Assembly (NCBI RefSeq): GCF_001422445.1
Contig: NZ_LMNA01000026.1
Span: 276,518 to 340,517 of the forward strand
Direction: 5' to 3'
Origin: Pseudorhodoferax sp. Leaf274
Lineage (GTDB): Bacteria; Pseudomonadota; Gammaproteobacteria; Burkholderiales; Burkholderiaceae_C
Length of the DNA: 64,000 nucleotides
Shown: positions 54,522 through 63,499 of the stretch, piece after piece
How positions within the stretch are numbered: the stretch's first letter is position 1
Layout of the letters: every line of letters begins with the position of its first letter
Notes under the pieces: model-generated
Database searches by the model: none
What the model was told of the DNA's origin: nothing
Seen by the model: the letters and a program-made list of their open reading frames with translations, nothing else
Program-made: the position numbers and the translations under genes

Positions 54522-54933
54522 TCCTCTTCCTTGCCTGGTTCTGCGGCGCCGTGATCGCCACCTGCATGACCCCTTGTGTCCCTCCCACCAAGGCGCGCGC
54601 GACAAGCCCTTCCAGCGGCTCGTGCCGGTAGCTGACCGTGCGCAGCAGCATGGGCAGGTTGACGCCCGCCACCAGCTTGCTGCGCACGCCATCGACCAGC
54701 CGCTGTGCCACGTTGCAGGGCGTGGCGCCAAACACGTCGGTCAGCACCAGCACGGGCACGTTGCCCATCTGCTCCATGGCGATGCGGGCCGCGCCGAAGG
54801 TCTCGTCCGGAGACACGTGGGGCTGCACGTCCAGTGCCTGCACGCCACGCTCGCAGTCGGGAAATACGTGCAGCGCGCATTGGCGCAAAGCGTGCGCCAG
54901 CGGCGCATGGGCGACGATCAGGATGCCTGTCAT
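54490..54933 (-). CDS. PTS EIIA component, mannose/sorbose family
   Basis: A 147-residue EIIA-Man-type domain. It starts MTGILIVAHAPLAHAL, with the phosphorylatable His9, and contains VLVLTDVFGATPCNVAQRL and VAGVNLPMLLRTV. No EIIB, IIC or IID subunit is present, so it probably regulates rather than transports. Homologous EIIA-HPr-EI sets in beta-proteobacteria are regarded as regulatory PTS branches linked to carbon and storage metabolism. It has a long 32-base overlap with ptsH. Confidence 0.92.
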   Translation of the reverse strand: MTGILIVAHAPLAHALRQCALHVFPDCERGVQALDVQPHVSPDETFGAARIAMEQMGNVPVLVLTDVFGATPCNVAQRLVDGVRSKLVAGVNLPMLLRTVSYRHEPLEGLVARALVGGTQGVMQVAITAPQNQARKRNDQSHHEHQQ

Positions 54934-54943
54934 GACTGCGGGA

Positions 54944-55495
54944 TTATGGTGCGGGCGCGAAGCTCGAGAAAAAGGTCTCTGCCGCCTCGGCTCGCGCTTG
55001 CGGCGCCAATACCACAGCATGCACAAGATGCAGGCCTGCAGGGTCGGCCACGGCGAACCAGACGGCCTGCAATGCAACGGCAGCGCCATCGGCCCCGCGG
55101 CCCTGTGCCTGCACGCGCATGGCAGCGGCGCCGGGCTGTGCACCGGCCGGAGCCCAGGCCTGCTCCACCACGCCGCTGGCGTGCACATGGGCCAGCACGG
55201 CGGACTTCCAGCCCTCCAGCAGCGCGGAAGAATCGGACGGATTGGACGGATCGGCAGCGGGCACCTGCACATGCGAGACCGCGAAGGTGGCGCCATCTGC
55301 ATCGCAGCCCAGCATACGCAGCGGCATGCTGCGCCCGCCCATCGCCACCTCCCGCTCCGCCCGGTCGGGCTTGCACGGCAGCAGCATGCGCATCGCCATG
55401 CCGTCGATGCGGACTTGCCGCCAGTTCAGCGCAGGGCTGCAGGCCAGCAGCGAGGCCGCCAGCAGCGCGGCAGGCCAGGGACGGGGGCACGACAT
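54944..55495 (-). CDS. Putative lipoprotein of unknown function
   Basis: A 183-residue exported protein. The signal sequence and lipobox ASLLACSP suggest lipidation at about Cys19. The mature part carries WRQVRIDGMAMRMLLPCKPDRAEREV and a repeated Cys (LGCDADGATFAV), followed by a soluble alpha/beta region. I recognise no family with a known activity. It lies 10 bases ahead of the EIIA gene on the same strand, so they may share a transcript, and it is divergent from the kinase-like gene. Confidence 0.78.
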   Translation of the reverse strand: MSCPRPWPAALLAASLLACSPALNWRQVRIDGMAMRMLLPCKPDRAEREVAMGGRSMPLRMLGCDADGATFAVSHVQVPAADPSNPSDSSALLEGWKSAVLAHVHASGVVEQAWAPAGAQPGAAAMRVQAQGRGADGAAVALQAVWFAVADPAGLHLVHAVVLAPQARAEAAETFFSSFAPAP

Positions 55496-55553
55496 GCCGG
55501 AATTATCGAGCGCTCTCGCCGCGCGCCTGGCCCAGTAAACTGAACTGCTCCCC

Positions 55554-56693
55554 ATGACGCACGACCTAGGCCCCGATCCAGGCATGCCTGGCATGCCGCC
55601 ACCGCCTTCCCACCCGCCCGCAATGGCGGCAGGGACCACGCGCGCCGGTGCGGGCCTGGCCGGCGCCGTCGGCGACGCGCTCGGCCCGCCGATGGAACAG
55701 GCGCATGGCATCGTCCAGGAGTTCCTGCGCAGCGGCAAGATCTCGCGCGCCCAGCTGCAGCGGCTCCGTGCCGCGGTGGAGGATGGACTCCAGGTCGCGC
55801 AGCAGAGCCTGCAGCTGGCCGCGCTGGACGAACAGCCGAGAGCCGCCGTTGGCGCACCGCAACGCCTGGACATCTTCGTGTCGCAGGCCCTGGCGCGGCA
55901 GATGCCCGGCCTGCAGCACCACCGGGTGCAGGTGCGGCAGCAGACCTCATTGCCCGTGTGGGTGGGCACCGACGCCGAACTGCTGCAGCGCCTGGTCGAT
56001 ACCGCCATTGCCTGGTGCATGCGGCCCGACCACCGCCTGGCGGTCTCCCTCGAGCCCTCGGGCGACATGGGGATCGCCCTGCTGCGCCTGCGTCTGAGCC
56101 CCGATAGCACCGCGCAGACCGGGCCGGACACGCGCCAGCGCCTGACCTGGCACCTGCTGCAGGCGCTGGCGCGTGCGGCCGGTGCGCGGCTGGCGCGGCA
56201 AAGCCAGGGCGATGACACGGTCCTGACGTTGGGCTTGCAGCAGTTGCACGCGGTCGCCGCCGACCCGCTGCCCGGCGATCTGCTGACCAGCCAGGATGCG
56301 CTGGTGGGCAGCGCGGCCGTCCCGCTGCAGCACCAGCGCGTGTTGCTGATCACGCGGCACGAGGCGGTGCGCCAGGAGGTCGAGCATGTGTGCGAAAGCC
56401 TGGGCGCGCAGGTCGACTGGGTGGCCACCGGATCCGCCGCGCAACGCCAGTTCGCACAGACCCGGGCTGACATCGTTCTGGTGGATGCGCGCAACATCGA
56501 CGCTGCGGCGCGGCGCCTGCAGTCGAACCTGCTGACGGATGCACCCGACATCCCATGGATCGAGATCGCGCAAGACGCGGCCAGCATTTCGCTGACCGCA
56601 TGGATGCGCGAAGACAGCCTGACCCTGCACAATCTGCGCAGCCAGCTGGCGAGCACGCTGCTGTATGGCCTGTCACGGTCGCACGCGCGCTGA
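55554..56693 (+). CDS. Degenerate histidine-kinase/receiver-like protein
   Basis: A 379-residue soluble protein. After a Pro-rich start, residues 45-95 form a helical DHp-like hairpin without the phospho-accepting His motif. Residues 100-240 resemble an HATPase_c fold (GTDAELLQRLVDTAIAW), but the N-box Asn is Thr and the Gly-rich ATP-lid motifs are missing. Residues 260-370 look like a response-regulator receiver (VLLITRHEAVRQEVE, ADIVLVDARN), with the acidic pocket lost and one Asp kept. It is likely an enzymatically inactive signalling scaffold. The domain calls are by eye and need structure prediction. It lies 66 bases before a tlpA-like gene. Confidence 0.65.
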   Translation: MTHDLGPDPGMPGMPPPPSHPPAMAAGTTRAGAGLAGAVGDALGPPMEQAHGIVQEFLRSGKISRAQLQRLRAAVEDGLQVAQQSLQLAALDEQPRAAVGAPQRLDIFVSQALARQMPGLQHHRVQVRQQTSLPVWVGTDAELLQRLVDTAIAWCMRPDHRLAVSLEPSGDMGIALLRLRLSPDSTAQTGPDTRQRLTWHLLQALARAAGARLARQSQGDDTVLTLGLQQLHAVAADPLPGDLLTSQDALVGSAAVPLQHQRVLLITRHEAVRQEVEHVCESLGAQVDWVATGSAAQRQFAQTRADIVLVDARNIDAAARRLQSNLLTDAPDIPWIEIAQDAASISLTAWMREDSLTLHNLRSQLASTLLYGLSRSHAR

Positions 56694-56759
56694 AGCGGGT
56701 ATGTCCACCGAACTTTTCAGCCATTGCCGAGTCGCTCTCCCGGTCCACCCCCTACTGCC

Positions 56760-57260
56760 ATGAAAAAGATCTACTCCCTCGCACTGGTCGCCATCGTGCT
56801 GACCGCCGGCGCACTCGGCTACCGTGCGATGGCCGCGCCCACGCCGGCGCCGGATGCCCGCTACGTGCTGCTGGACGGCAGCACGCTGGACACGCAGGCG
56901 CTACGGGGCCGCGTCACGCTGGTCAACTTCTGGGCCACGAGCTGCGTGACCTGCGTGGCAGAGATGCCGCAGATCGTCGCGACGCACGACAAGTACCAGG
57001 CCCAGGGTTACGACACCCTCGCCGTGGCGATGCAGTACGACCCGCCGAGCTATGTGGTGAACTTCGCCGAGACGCGCAAACTGCCGTTTCGCGTGGCCAT
57101 CGACAACACCGGCAGCGTGGCCCGGGCCTGGGGCGACATCCAGCTCACGCCCACGACCTTTGTCGTGAACAAGCGCGGGGAGATCGTCAAGCGCTATGTG
57201 GGCGAGCCTGACTTCGCGGAACTGCACCGCCTGATCGAGAAGCTGCTGGCCGAGGCCTGA
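56760..57260 (+). CDS. TlpA-family thiol-disulfide oxidoreductase
   Basis: A 166-residue periplasmic thioredoxin-like protein. The N-terminal membrane segment (YSLALVAIVLTAGALGYRAMA) is a signal or anchor. The redoxin domain has the active site NFWATSCVTCVAEMP and the cis-Pro region LTPTTFVVNKRGEIV. It probably reduces apocytochrome or other periplasmic thiols. A DsbD/ScsB-like reductase elsewhere in the window could supply electrons. The start is MKKIYSLAL. No close operon partner is evident. Confidence 0.9.
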   Translation: MKKIYSLALVAIVLTAGALGYRAMAAPTPAPDARYVLLDGSTLDTQALRGRVTLVNFWATSCVTCVAEMPQIVATHDKYQAQGYDTLAVAMQYDPPSYVVNFAETRKLPFRVAIDNTGSVARAWGDIQLTPTTFVVNKRGEIVKRYVGEPDFAELHRLIEKLLAEA

Positions 57261-57346
57261 CTGCCGCACTGACCCGCCCACGCCCGGTACGGGCACATGC
57301 GCAGGAGTCGCTACACTGGGCCGTGCCTTCGACCGCCCGCCTGCCG

Positions 57347-57829
57347 ATGCCAACGATCTGCATCATCCAGCCCGACGAACCCACGTTGCTGGATGCCACG
57401 CGTGAGATCTTCTCCGAATACGCCGCCAGCCTCGGCATCGACCTGCAGTTCCAGCAGTTCGACGCCGAACTGGCCTCACTCCCAGGCGTCTACGCCGCGC
57501 CCCGCGGAACTTTGCTGCTGGCCCTGGTGGACGATGCCGTCGCCGGTTGCTGCGCCCTGCGACCGCTGGACGACACGGACTACGCCAACGCCTGCGAGAT
57601 GAAGCGTTTGTACGTGCGCAAGGCCTTTCGCGGCTTCGGCCTGGGCCGCCTGCTGGCCGAGCAGGCCTTGGATGCAGGACGGCGCGCCGGCTACGGCTGC
57701 GTGCTGCTCGACACGCTGGACGACATGGAGGCCGCGCGAGCCCTCTATGAGGAACTGGGGTTCGAGGAAGTGCCGCCCTACTACCACAACCCGATCGCGG
57801 GCGCGCACTACCTCAAGGCCGAGCTCTGA
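57347..57829 (+). CDS. GNAT-family N-acetyltransferase
   Basis: A 160-residue acetyl-CoA-dependent acetyltransferase. The acetyl-CoA motif A reads EMKRLYVRKAFRGFGLGRLLAEQAL (V-x5-R-G-x-G-L/R-x-L). LLDTLDDMEAARALYEELGFEEV is motif B. The substrate is unknown. An in-frame GTG at 57323 would add 8 residues (MPSTARLP). The ATG chosen begins exactly at the first predicted strand, ICIIQP. Confidence 0.88.
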   Translation: MPTICIIQPDEPTLLDATREIFSEYAASLGIDLQFQQFDAELASLPGVYAAPRGTLLLALVDDAVAGCCALRPLDDTDYANACEMKRLYVRKAFRGFGLGRLLAEQALDAGRRAGYGCVLLDTLDDMEAARALYEELGFEEVPPYYHNPIAGAHYLKAEL

Positions 57830-57850
57830 TCGCGCTCGGCCCGGCGGCCA

Positions 57851-58357
57851 TCAGCCCTGGGCTTGCTTGAGCAGCGTGGCCGCGTCGCTGACCTCGAACT
57901 TGCCGGGCGCTTCGACGTTCAGCGCCGCCACCTTGCCATCCTTCACGAGCATCGAGTAGCGGTTGCTGCGCAGGCCCATGCCACGGGCCGTCAGGTCCAG
58001 CGTCAGGCCGGTGGCCTTGGCGAAATCGGCACTGCCGTCGGCCAGCATACGGACCTTGCCGGCCGTCTTCTGGTCGCGCGCCCAGGCACCCATCACAAAA
58101 GCATCGTTCACGCTCACGCACCAGATCTCGTCCACGCCGGCAGCCTGCAATGCGGCCTGGCTCTCGACATATCCCGGCACGTGCTTGGCCGAGCAGGTCG
58201 GCGTGAAGGCACCTGGCAGCGCGAACAAGGCAATCGTCTTGCCCGCGCTGGCCTTGGCCACGTCGACCGGGTTGGGGCCGATGCTGCAGCCTTCGCCTTC
58301 GACCTCGGAATATTCCATCAGGGTGGCGGACGGAAGGGTGTCGCCGACTTGGATCAT
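57851..58357 (-). CDS. Peroxiredoxin, Prx5/hybrid-type
   Basis: A 168-residue thiol peroxidase. The active-site motif PGAFTPTCSAKHVPGY contains the peroxidatic Cys. VSVNDAFVMGAW and the GLRSNRYSMLVKDGKV strand are typical of Prx5/AhpE-like atypical peroxiredoxins. It removes hydrogen and alkyl peroxides using glutathione or thioredoxin. The start is MIQVGDTLPSATL, preceded by GAGGAGAG. It sits after the terminator of the ribosomal operon on the same strand. Confidence 0.92.
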   Translation of the reverse strand: MIQVGDTLPSATLMEYSEVEGEGCSIGPNPVDVAKASAGKTIALFALPGAFTPTCSAKHVPGYVESQAALQAAGVDEIWCVSVNDAFVMGAWARDQKTAGKVRMLADGSADFAKATGLTLDLTARGMGLRSNRYSMLVKDGKVAALNVEAPGKFEVSDAATLLKQAQG

Positions 58358-58380
58358 GGTGCTCTCTCCTCTGTGGTGAA

Positions 58381-58412
58381 AAACAAAAACGGCCCACATT
58401 GTGGGCCGTTTT
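58381..58412 (-). terminator. Strong terminator after rpsQ
   Basis: A perfect 12-base-pair stem (AAAACGGCCCAC / GTGGGCCGTTTT, loop ATT) is followed on the minus strand by TGTTT. It ends the S10 operon transcript and lies 23 bases upstream of the peroxiredoxin start. Confidence 0.92.
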
Positions 58413-58445
58413 CAGGGTGGGTTTGCCGGGGTCACCGGCAAGCCA

Positions 58446-58715
58446 TCAAAGCTCGGGGGCCTTCTGGACCAGGCGGGTCGCGACCCAGGTCTTGGTCTTG
58501 GAGATCGGCCGGCTTTCGGTGATCTCGATGGTGTCGCCCAGCTTGAACTCGCTCTTTTCGTCATGAGCGTGGTACTTGCTGGAGCGGGCCACGATCTTGC
58601 CGTAAAGCTCGTGCTTGACGCGGCGCTCGATCAGCACCGTCACCGTCTTGGCGCGCTTGTCGCTGACGACCTTGCCGATCAGGGTGCGCTTGAGGGAGGG
58701 TTTGGCTTCCGTCAT
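58446..58715 (-). CDS. rpsQ: 30S ribosomal protein S17
   Basis: An 89-residue OB-fold primary 16S rRNA-binding protein. [21 protein letters not shown] and the signature [18 protein letters not shown] are intact. It is the last gene of the S10 operon here. The spc operon (rplN onwards) does not follow directly. Confidence 0.97.
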   Translation of the reverse strand: MTEAKPSLKRTLIGKVVSDKRAKTVTVLIERRVKHELYGKIVARSSKYHAHDEKSEFKLGDTIEITESRPISKTKTWVATRLVQKAPEL

Positions 58716-58726
58716 GGTGCTACTCC

Positions 58727-58948
58727 TTACTTGGCGGCCGCATCGGCGCTGCGCTTCTGGGCCAGGATGGTCTTGGCGCGCGCGATCTCACGACGCGTGC
58801 TGCGCAGCGTCGAGGTGTTGTTCAGCTGCTGCGTGCCCTTTTGCATGCGCAGACCGAAATGGGCCTTCTGCAGTGCCTTGACTTCGGCTTCGAGGCCGGC
58901 TGCGTCCTTGGCTTGCAGGTTCTTGCGGGATTCCGTGATCTTGGACAT
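58727..58948 (-). CDS. rpmC: 50S ribosomal protein L29
   Basis: A 73-residue helical hairpin protein near the exit tunnel. Conserved elements are [44 protein letters not shown]. It is ten residues longer than the E. coli protein at the C-terminus. The gap to rpsQ is 11 bases. Confidence 0.96.
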   Translation of the reverse strand: MSKITESRKNLQAKDAAGLEAEVKALQKAHFGLRMQKGTQQLNNTSTLRSTRREIARAKTILAQKRSADAAAK

Positions 58949-58962
58949 TCAGGTCTCCTCGC

Positions 58963-59379
58963 TCATTGGCCAATCATGCGCGTCACGAAGGTCGTGCGCA
59001 GCGGCAGCTTGGCGGCAGCCAGGCGGAACGCTTCGCGTGCGAGCTCTTCGGGAACGCCGACGATTTCGAACACGATCTTGCCGGGCTGGATTTCGGCCAC
59101 GTAGTACTCGGGGTTGCCCTTGCCGTTACCCATCCGGACTTCGGCGGGCTTTTGCGAGATGGGCTTGTCCGGGAACACACGGATCCAGATGCGGCCACCA
59201 CGCTTGACGTGGCGGGAAATCGCACGACGGGCCGACTCGATCTGGCGTGCCGTCAGGCGGCCACGGTCGGTGCACTTCAGGCCGAAATCGCCGAAGGCGA
59301 CCGAGCTGCCACGCGTGGCGATGCCCGTGTTACGGCCCTTTTGCTCTTTGCGGTACTTGCGGCGAGCGGGTTGCAACAT
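58963..59379 (-). CDS. rplP: 50S ribosomal protein L16
   Basis: A 138-residue protein at the A-site side of the large subunit. Family signatures are [13 protein letters not shown], the [31 protein letters not shown] block and the C-terminal [10 protein letters not shown]. The E. coli arginine-hydroxylation site region (KPAEVRMG) is conserved. It lies two bases after rpsC. Confidence 0.97.
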   Translation of the reverse strand: MLQPARRKYRKEQKGRNTGIATRGSSVAFGDFGLKCTDRGRLTARQIESARRAISRHVKRGGRIWIRVFPDKPISQKPAEVRMGNGKGNPEYYVAEIQPGKIVFEIVGVPEELAREAFRLAAAKLPLRTTFVTRMIGQ

Positions 59380-59381
59380 GA

Positions 59382-60239
59382 TTACTCTCCTTTACCGTCA
59401 GCAGCCGGAGCTGCAGGCGCGGCTACCTTGCGGACGCGCTGAACGGTAGATTTCGGCGCATTTGCGCCTGCGGTTTCGTTGGGGCGCTCGCCACCGTCGC
59501 GGCGCGGGCCGCGGTTGGCAGGACGGTCACCCGGGCGGCCATCTCGGCGCGGGCCACGCGGACGACGCTCTTCCTCGGCACGCGGCTCCTGCACTGCGGG
59601 TGCATCGCCACGGCCCAGGGTGTCGCCCTTGTAGACCCAGACCTTGACGCCGATGACGCCGTAGGTGGTCTTGGCTTCCGACACACCGTAGTCGATGTCT
59701 GCGCGCAGCGTGTGCAGGGGCACACGGCCTTCGCGGTACCACTCGGTACGGGCAATCTCGATGCCGTTCAAGCGGCCGGCGGACATGATCTTGATGCCCT
59801 GGGCGCCCAGACGCATCGCGTTCTGCATCGCGCGCTTCATGGCGCGGCGGAACATGATGCGCTTTTCCAGCTGCTGGGTGATGCTGTCGGCGATCAGCTT
59901 GGCATCGATCTCGGGCTTGCGCACCTCTTCGATGTTGACTGCCACCGGCACGCCCAGCTGCTTGGCCAGTTCGCGCTTGAGGTTCTCGATGTCCTCGCCC
60001 TTCTTACCGATCACGACGCCCGGACGTGCCGAGAAGATCGTGATGCGGGCGTTCTTGGCGGGGCGCTCGATCAGCACGCGCGAAACCGACGCGTTCTTCA
60101 GCTTGGCCTTCAGGTACTCACGCACCTTGATGTCTTCGGCCAGCATGCCGGCGAAGTCATTGTTGCTGGCGTACCAACGGCTGGACCAGTTGCGGCTCAC
60201 CGCAAGGCGGAAGCCGGTCGGATGGATTTTCTGTCCCAT
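59382..60239 (-). CDS. rpsC: 30S ribosomal protein S3 with extended C-terminus
   Basis: A 285-residue protein with the KH domain [22 protein letters not shown] and the canonical start [13 protein letters not shown]. coli S3 has 233 residues. The last 70 or so here form an Arg/Gly/Pro-rich, disordered tail ([20 protein letters not shown] followed by Ala/Lys), a lengthening typical of Burkholderiales. It contributes to the mRNA entry helicase site with S4 and S5. Confidence 0.97.
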   Translation of the reverse strand: MGQKIHPTGFRLAVSRNWSSRWYASNNDFAGMLAEDIKVREYLKAKLKNASVSRVLIERPAKNARITIFSARPGVVIGKKGEDIENLKRELAKQLGVPVAVNIEEVRKPEIDAKLIADSITQQLEKRIMFRRAMKRAMQNAMRLGAQGIKIMSAGRLNGIEIARTEWYREGRVPLHTLRADIDYGVSEAKTTYGVIGVKVWVYKGDTLGRGDAPAVQEPRAEEERRPRGPRRDGRPGDRPANRGPRRDGGERPNETAGANAPKSTVQRVRKVAAPAAPAADGKGE

Positions 60240-60254
60240 AGCTTTCCAGACTTC

Positions 60255-60584
60255 TTAGTTGCCAACCGTCACGTACACATGGCACGTCGGCTTGCTGATG
60301 CGGTTGCCACGGCCCTTGGCGCGCGCGGTGAAACGCTTCAGCGTGGCACCTTGCTCGACATAGATGGTCTTGACCTTGAGCTCGTCGATGTCGGCACCGT
60401 CGTTGTGCTCGGCGTTCGCGATCGCGGACTCCAGCACCTTCTTGATGATGACAGCGGCCTTCTTCTGCGTGAATTGCAGCGTGTTCAGCGCTTGATCCAC
60501 CTTCTTGCCGCGGATCAGGTCCGCCACCAGACGACCCTTGTCGACCGACAGACGGACACCCCGCAGGACTGCACGTGTTTCCAT
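60255..60584 (-). CDS. rplV: 50S ribosomal protein L22
   Basis: A 109-residue exit-tunnel protein. [27 protein letters not shown] and the C-terminal loop block [25 protein letters not shown] (tunnel hairpin, macrolide contact region) are normal. A second ATG two codons upstream (60590) is possible, but METRAVLRG is the usual beta-proteobacterial start. Confidence 0.95.
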   Translation of the reverse strand: METRAVLRGVRLSVDKGRLVADLIRGKKVDQALNTLQFTQKKAAVIIKKVLESAIANAEHNDGADIDELKVKTIYVEQGATLKRFTARAKGRGNRISKPTCHVYVTVGN

Positions 60585-60593
60585 GGTCATTCC

Positions 60594-60872
60594 TTACTTC
60601 TTCTGGACTTTCTTGTCCGCAGGGTGACCCTTGAACGTACGGGTCAGTGCGAACTCGCCCAGCTTGTGACCGACCATCTGGTCGGTGATGTAGACCGGAA
60701 CGTGCTGCTTGCCGTTGTGCACGGCGATCGTCAGACCGATGAACTCGGGCAGGATCATGGAGCGACGCGACCAGGTCTTGATCGGCTTCTTGTCCTTGGT
60801 GGTCACGGCCTTGTCGGCCTTGGCAACCAGGTGATGGTCCACAAAGGGACCCTTTTTGAGAGAGCGGGTCAT
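60594..60872 (-). CDS. rpsS: 30S ribosomal protein S19
   Basis: A 92-residue head protein contacting tRNA and S13. The full-length signature is present: [63 protein letters not shown]. Unremarkable within the operon, with a 9-base gap to rplV. Confidence 0.97.
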   Translation of the reverse strand: MTRSLKKGPFVDHHLVAKADKAVTTKDKKPIKTWSRRSMILPEFIGLTIAVHNGKQHVPVYITDQMVGHKLGEFALTRTFKGHPADKKVQKK

Positions 60873-60882
60873 GTGCTATCCC

Positions 60883-61707
60883 TTACTTCTTGCGACGCGA
60901 CACGATCATCACCTGCGTGCGCTTGTTGTTGCGGGTGCGGTAGCCCTTGGTCAGGTTGCCCCACGGGTCGACAGGATGGCGACCTTCACCGGTCTTGCCT
61001 TCACCACCACCGTGCGGGTGGTCCACCGGGTTCATGACGACGCCACGAACGGTCGGACGGATGCCTTGCCACCGGGTGGCACCGGCCTTGCCCAGACGGC
61101 GCAGGCTGTGCTCTTCGTTGGCGACTTCACCGATGGTGGCGCGGCACTCGATGTGGATCTTGCGCACTTCGCCCGAACGCATACGCACCTGGGCGTAGGC
61201 GGACTCGCGGGCCAGCAGCGTGGCCGAAGCACCGGCGGAACGCGCGATCTGCGCACCCTTGCCCGGCTGCAGCTCGATGCAGTGGATCGTCGAACCGACG
61301 GGGATGTTGCGGATCGGCAGCGTGTTGCCAGCACGGATCGGGGCTTCGGCGCCCGACAGCAGCGTGGCGCCGACTTCAACGCCGCGCGGGGCAATGATGT
61401 AGCGGCGTTCGCCGTCGGCGTAGCACACGAGCGCGATGTGGGCGGAACGGTTCGGGTCGTACTCGATGCGTTCGACCTTGGCCGGAATGCCGTCCTTGTT
61501 GCGCACGAAGTCCACCACACGGTAGTGGTGCTTGTGGCCACCACCCTTGTGACGGGTCGTGATATGACCGTTGTTGTTGCGGCCGGCCTTCTGGAATTGC
61601 GGCTCCAGCAGCGGCGCGTGCGCAGCACCCTTGTGCAGGTGCGTGCGCGACACCTTCACCATGCCGCGACGGCCTGGCGAGGTGGGCTTCATCTTGATGA
61701 CGGCCAT
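60883..61707 (-). CDS. rplB: 50S ribosomal protein L2
   Basis: A 274-residue protein at the peptidyl-transferase centre. [21 protein letters not shown], the RNA-binding core and the essential [27 protein letters not shown] with its conserved His are intact. It is preceded by rplW with a one-base gap. Confidence 0.97.
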   Translation of the reverse strand: MAVIKMKPTSPGRRGMVKVSRTHLHKGAAHAPLLEPQFQKAGRNNNGHITTRHKGGGHKHHYRVVDFVRNKDGIPAKVERIEYDPNRSAHIALVCYADGERRYIIAPRGVEVGATLLSGAEAPIRAGNTLPIRNIPVGSTIHCIELQPGKGAQIARSAGASATLLARESAYAQVRMRSGEVRKIHIECRATIGEVANEEHSLRRLGKAGATRWQGIRPTVRGVVMNPVDHPHGGGEGKTGEGRHPVDPWGNLTKGYRTRNNKRTQVMIVSRRKK

Positions 61708-61708
61708 G

Positions 61709-62032
61709 TTATGCAGCCTCCCCGGTCAGTTGGAGTTCCTGGCCCGGTTGCAGGGTCACGTACGCCTTGCGCACATTGTCCCGGCGGCCGATGGACTTGC
61801 CGAAGCGCTTGGTCTTGCCCTTGGTGTTGACCACGGACACGCCCTTGACCTCGACCTTGAACAGCAGTTGCACTGCGGCCTTGATCTCGTGCTTGGTCGC
61901 GTCCTGCAGCACCTTGAAGGTGACCGCGTTGGACTTCTCGGCGACCATGGTGGCCTTCTCGGAGACGACAGGTGCAACCAGCACCTGCATCAGACGGCCT
62001 TCGTCGAATTGAGTCGTCTTGGAGGAGCTCAT
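61709..62032 (-). CDS. rplW: 50S ribosomal protein L23
   Basis: A 107-residue exit-site protein that docks trigger factor and SRP. Conserved elements are [24 protein letters not shown] and [19 protein letters not shown]. The first 15 residues ([15 protein letters not shown]) are a beta-proteobacterial extension. It overlaps the end of rplD by 4 bases. Confidence 0.96.
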   Translation of the reverse strand: MSSSKTTQFDEGRLMQVLVAPVVSEKATMVAEKSNAVTFKVLQDATKHEIKAAVQLLFKVEVKGVSVVNTKGKTKRFGKSIGRRDNVRKAYVTLQPGQELQLTGEAA

Positions 62033-62652
62033 GCGAACATCTCCTTGAGTTTGTCCATGGCGGCCTTGGTCACCAGAACCTTCTTGTAATGCACCAGCGA
62101 CACGGGGTCGGCGTAGCGCGGCTCGACAACCAGCACGTTGGCCAGGTTGCGGGAGGCCAGGTACAGGTTCTCGTCGACTTCGTCGGCGATGACCATGACC
62201 GAAGAGGCCAGGTTCAAGGCCTTCAGGCGCGTGGCCAGTGCCTTGGTCTTGGGCGAATCCACCGTCAGCGATTCAACGACAGCCAGGCGGCCTTCGCGGG
62301 CCAGCTGCGAGAAGATGGACGCCATGCCGGCGCGGTACATCTTCTTGTTGATCTTCTGCGTGAAGTTCTCGTCCGGCATGTTCGGGAAAATCCGACCGCC
62401 CCCACGCCACAGCGGCGAGGACGTCATACCGGCACGTGCGCGACCCGTACCCTTTTGCTTGAAAGGCTTCTTGGTCGAGTGCTTGACCTGCTCGCGGTCC
62501 TTCTGCGCACGCGTGCCCTGGCGGGCGTTGGCGCGGTAGGCCACGACGATCTGGTGCACCAGATCTTCGTTGTAGTCACGACCGAACACGGTGTCGGGCA
62601 CGTCCACCTTGGACGCGGCCTGGCCTTGGTCGTTCAGGAGTTCGAGCTGCAT
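62029..62652 (-). CDS. rplD: 50S ribosomal protein L4
   Basis: A 207-residue tunnel protein, which in E. coli also represses the S10 operon. The tunnel loop [27 protein letters not shown] (macrolide-contact region) is conserved, as is the C-terminal [25 protein letters not shown]. The E. coli-type S10 leader is absent here because tuf precedes rpsJ, so any L4 autoregulation would need another site. It shares one base with the rplC stop. Confidence 0.97.
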   Translation of the reverse strand: MQLELLNDQGQAASKVDVPDTVFGRDYNEDLVHQIVVAYRANARQGTRAQKDREQVKHSTKKPFKQKGTGRARAGMTSSPLWRGGGRIFPNMPDENFTQKINKKMYRAGMASIFSQLAREGRLAVVESLTVDSPKTKALATRLKALNLASSVMVIADEVDENLYLASRNLANVLVVEPRYADPVSLVHYKKVLVTKAAMDKLKEMFA

Positions 62653-63326
62653 CAGTTCGCTCCCTTTTCAGTCTTGGCCTTGATGGCCGGACGCACCGTG
62701 ACGAAACCGCCCTTGGAGCCGGGCACGGCGCCACGGATCATCAGCAGCTGACGGGCTTCGTCGACGCGGATCACGTCGAGGTTTTGGGTGGTGACGGTGT
62801 CGTCGCCGAGGTGGCCCGACATCTTCTTGCCCGGGAACACGCGGCCCGGATCCTGCGCCATGGAAATCGAGCCCGGCACGTTGTGCGAACGGCTGTTACC
62901 GTGCGACGCGCGCTGCGAACCGAAATGGTGACGCTTGATGGTGCCGGTGAAGCCCTTGCCGATGGTCGTGCCCTGCACGTCCACCTTCTGGCCCACGGTG
63001 AAGAGCTCAGCGACGGGCAGGGTTGCGCCGGCTGCGAACTTCGCAGCGGCGTCGGCCGTCACGCGGAATTCCTGGATGATTTCACCGGCTTCCACGCCTG
63101 CCTTGGCAAGGTGGCCGGCTTGCGGCTTGGTCACGCGCGATGCACGGCGTGCGCCGAACGTCACTTGCAGAGCGACGTAGCCGTCGTTCTCTTGGGTCTT
63201 GACCTGGGTCACGCGGTTGTTGGACACGTCGACCACCGTGACGGGCACTGCATCGCCGTCGTCGGTGAACAAACGCATCATCCCAACCTTGCGCCCCAGC
63301 AACCCGAGGGAGTTGCTTTGACTCAT
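62652..63326 (-). CDS. rplC: 50S ribosomal protein L3
   Basis: A 224-residue early-assembly protein near the peptidyl-transferase centre. [65 protein letters not shown] and [13 protein letters not shown] (with the methylated-Gln region) are intact. The start is MSQSNSLG, preceded by ACGGAGA. The frame stays open upstream, but the intergenic part contains the candidate promoter and is not coding. Confidence 0.97.
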   Translation of the reverse strand: MSQSNSLGLLGRKVGMMRLFTDDGDAVPVTVVDVSNNRVTQVKTQENDGYVALQVTFGARRASRVTKPQAGHLAKAGVEAGEIIQEFRVTADAAAKFAAGATLPVAELFTVGQKVDVQGTTIGKGFTGTIKRHHFGSQRASHGNSRSHNVPGSISMAQDPGRVFPGKKMSGHLGDDTVTTQNLDVIRVDEARQLLMIRGAVPGSKGGFVTVRPAIKAKTEKGAN

Positions 63327-63435
63327 TGTTTTCTCCGTAACTCTCGCCGCCTCAACTGCAATTGGCCAAGGCGTTCTCCGAAGAGACGTATGCGAAAGAT
63401 GGTTGATGATTCCCCACCCAAAACGGGCAGAGCCA

Positions 63436-63476
63436 AAAATTATAGCCCGGAGTCGCCGAAACGGCAACTCCGGGCC
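63436..63476 (-). promoter_or_regulatory. Overlapping hairpin and sigma-70 promoter between rpsJ and rplC
   Basis: Minus-strand TTGCCG (63468-63463), a 17-base spacer and TATAAT (63445-63440) form a strong sigma-70 promoter for rplC, with a start near 63433. The same bases make a hairpin (GCCCGGAGT / ACTCCGGGC plus an inner GCCG/CGGC, loop AAA) followed by ATAATTTTTGG. That could act as a weak terminator or attenuator for the tuf-rpsJ transcript. Confidence 0.65.
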
Positions 63477-63499
63477 ATAGAGAGTCGATCAGGCTGTGT

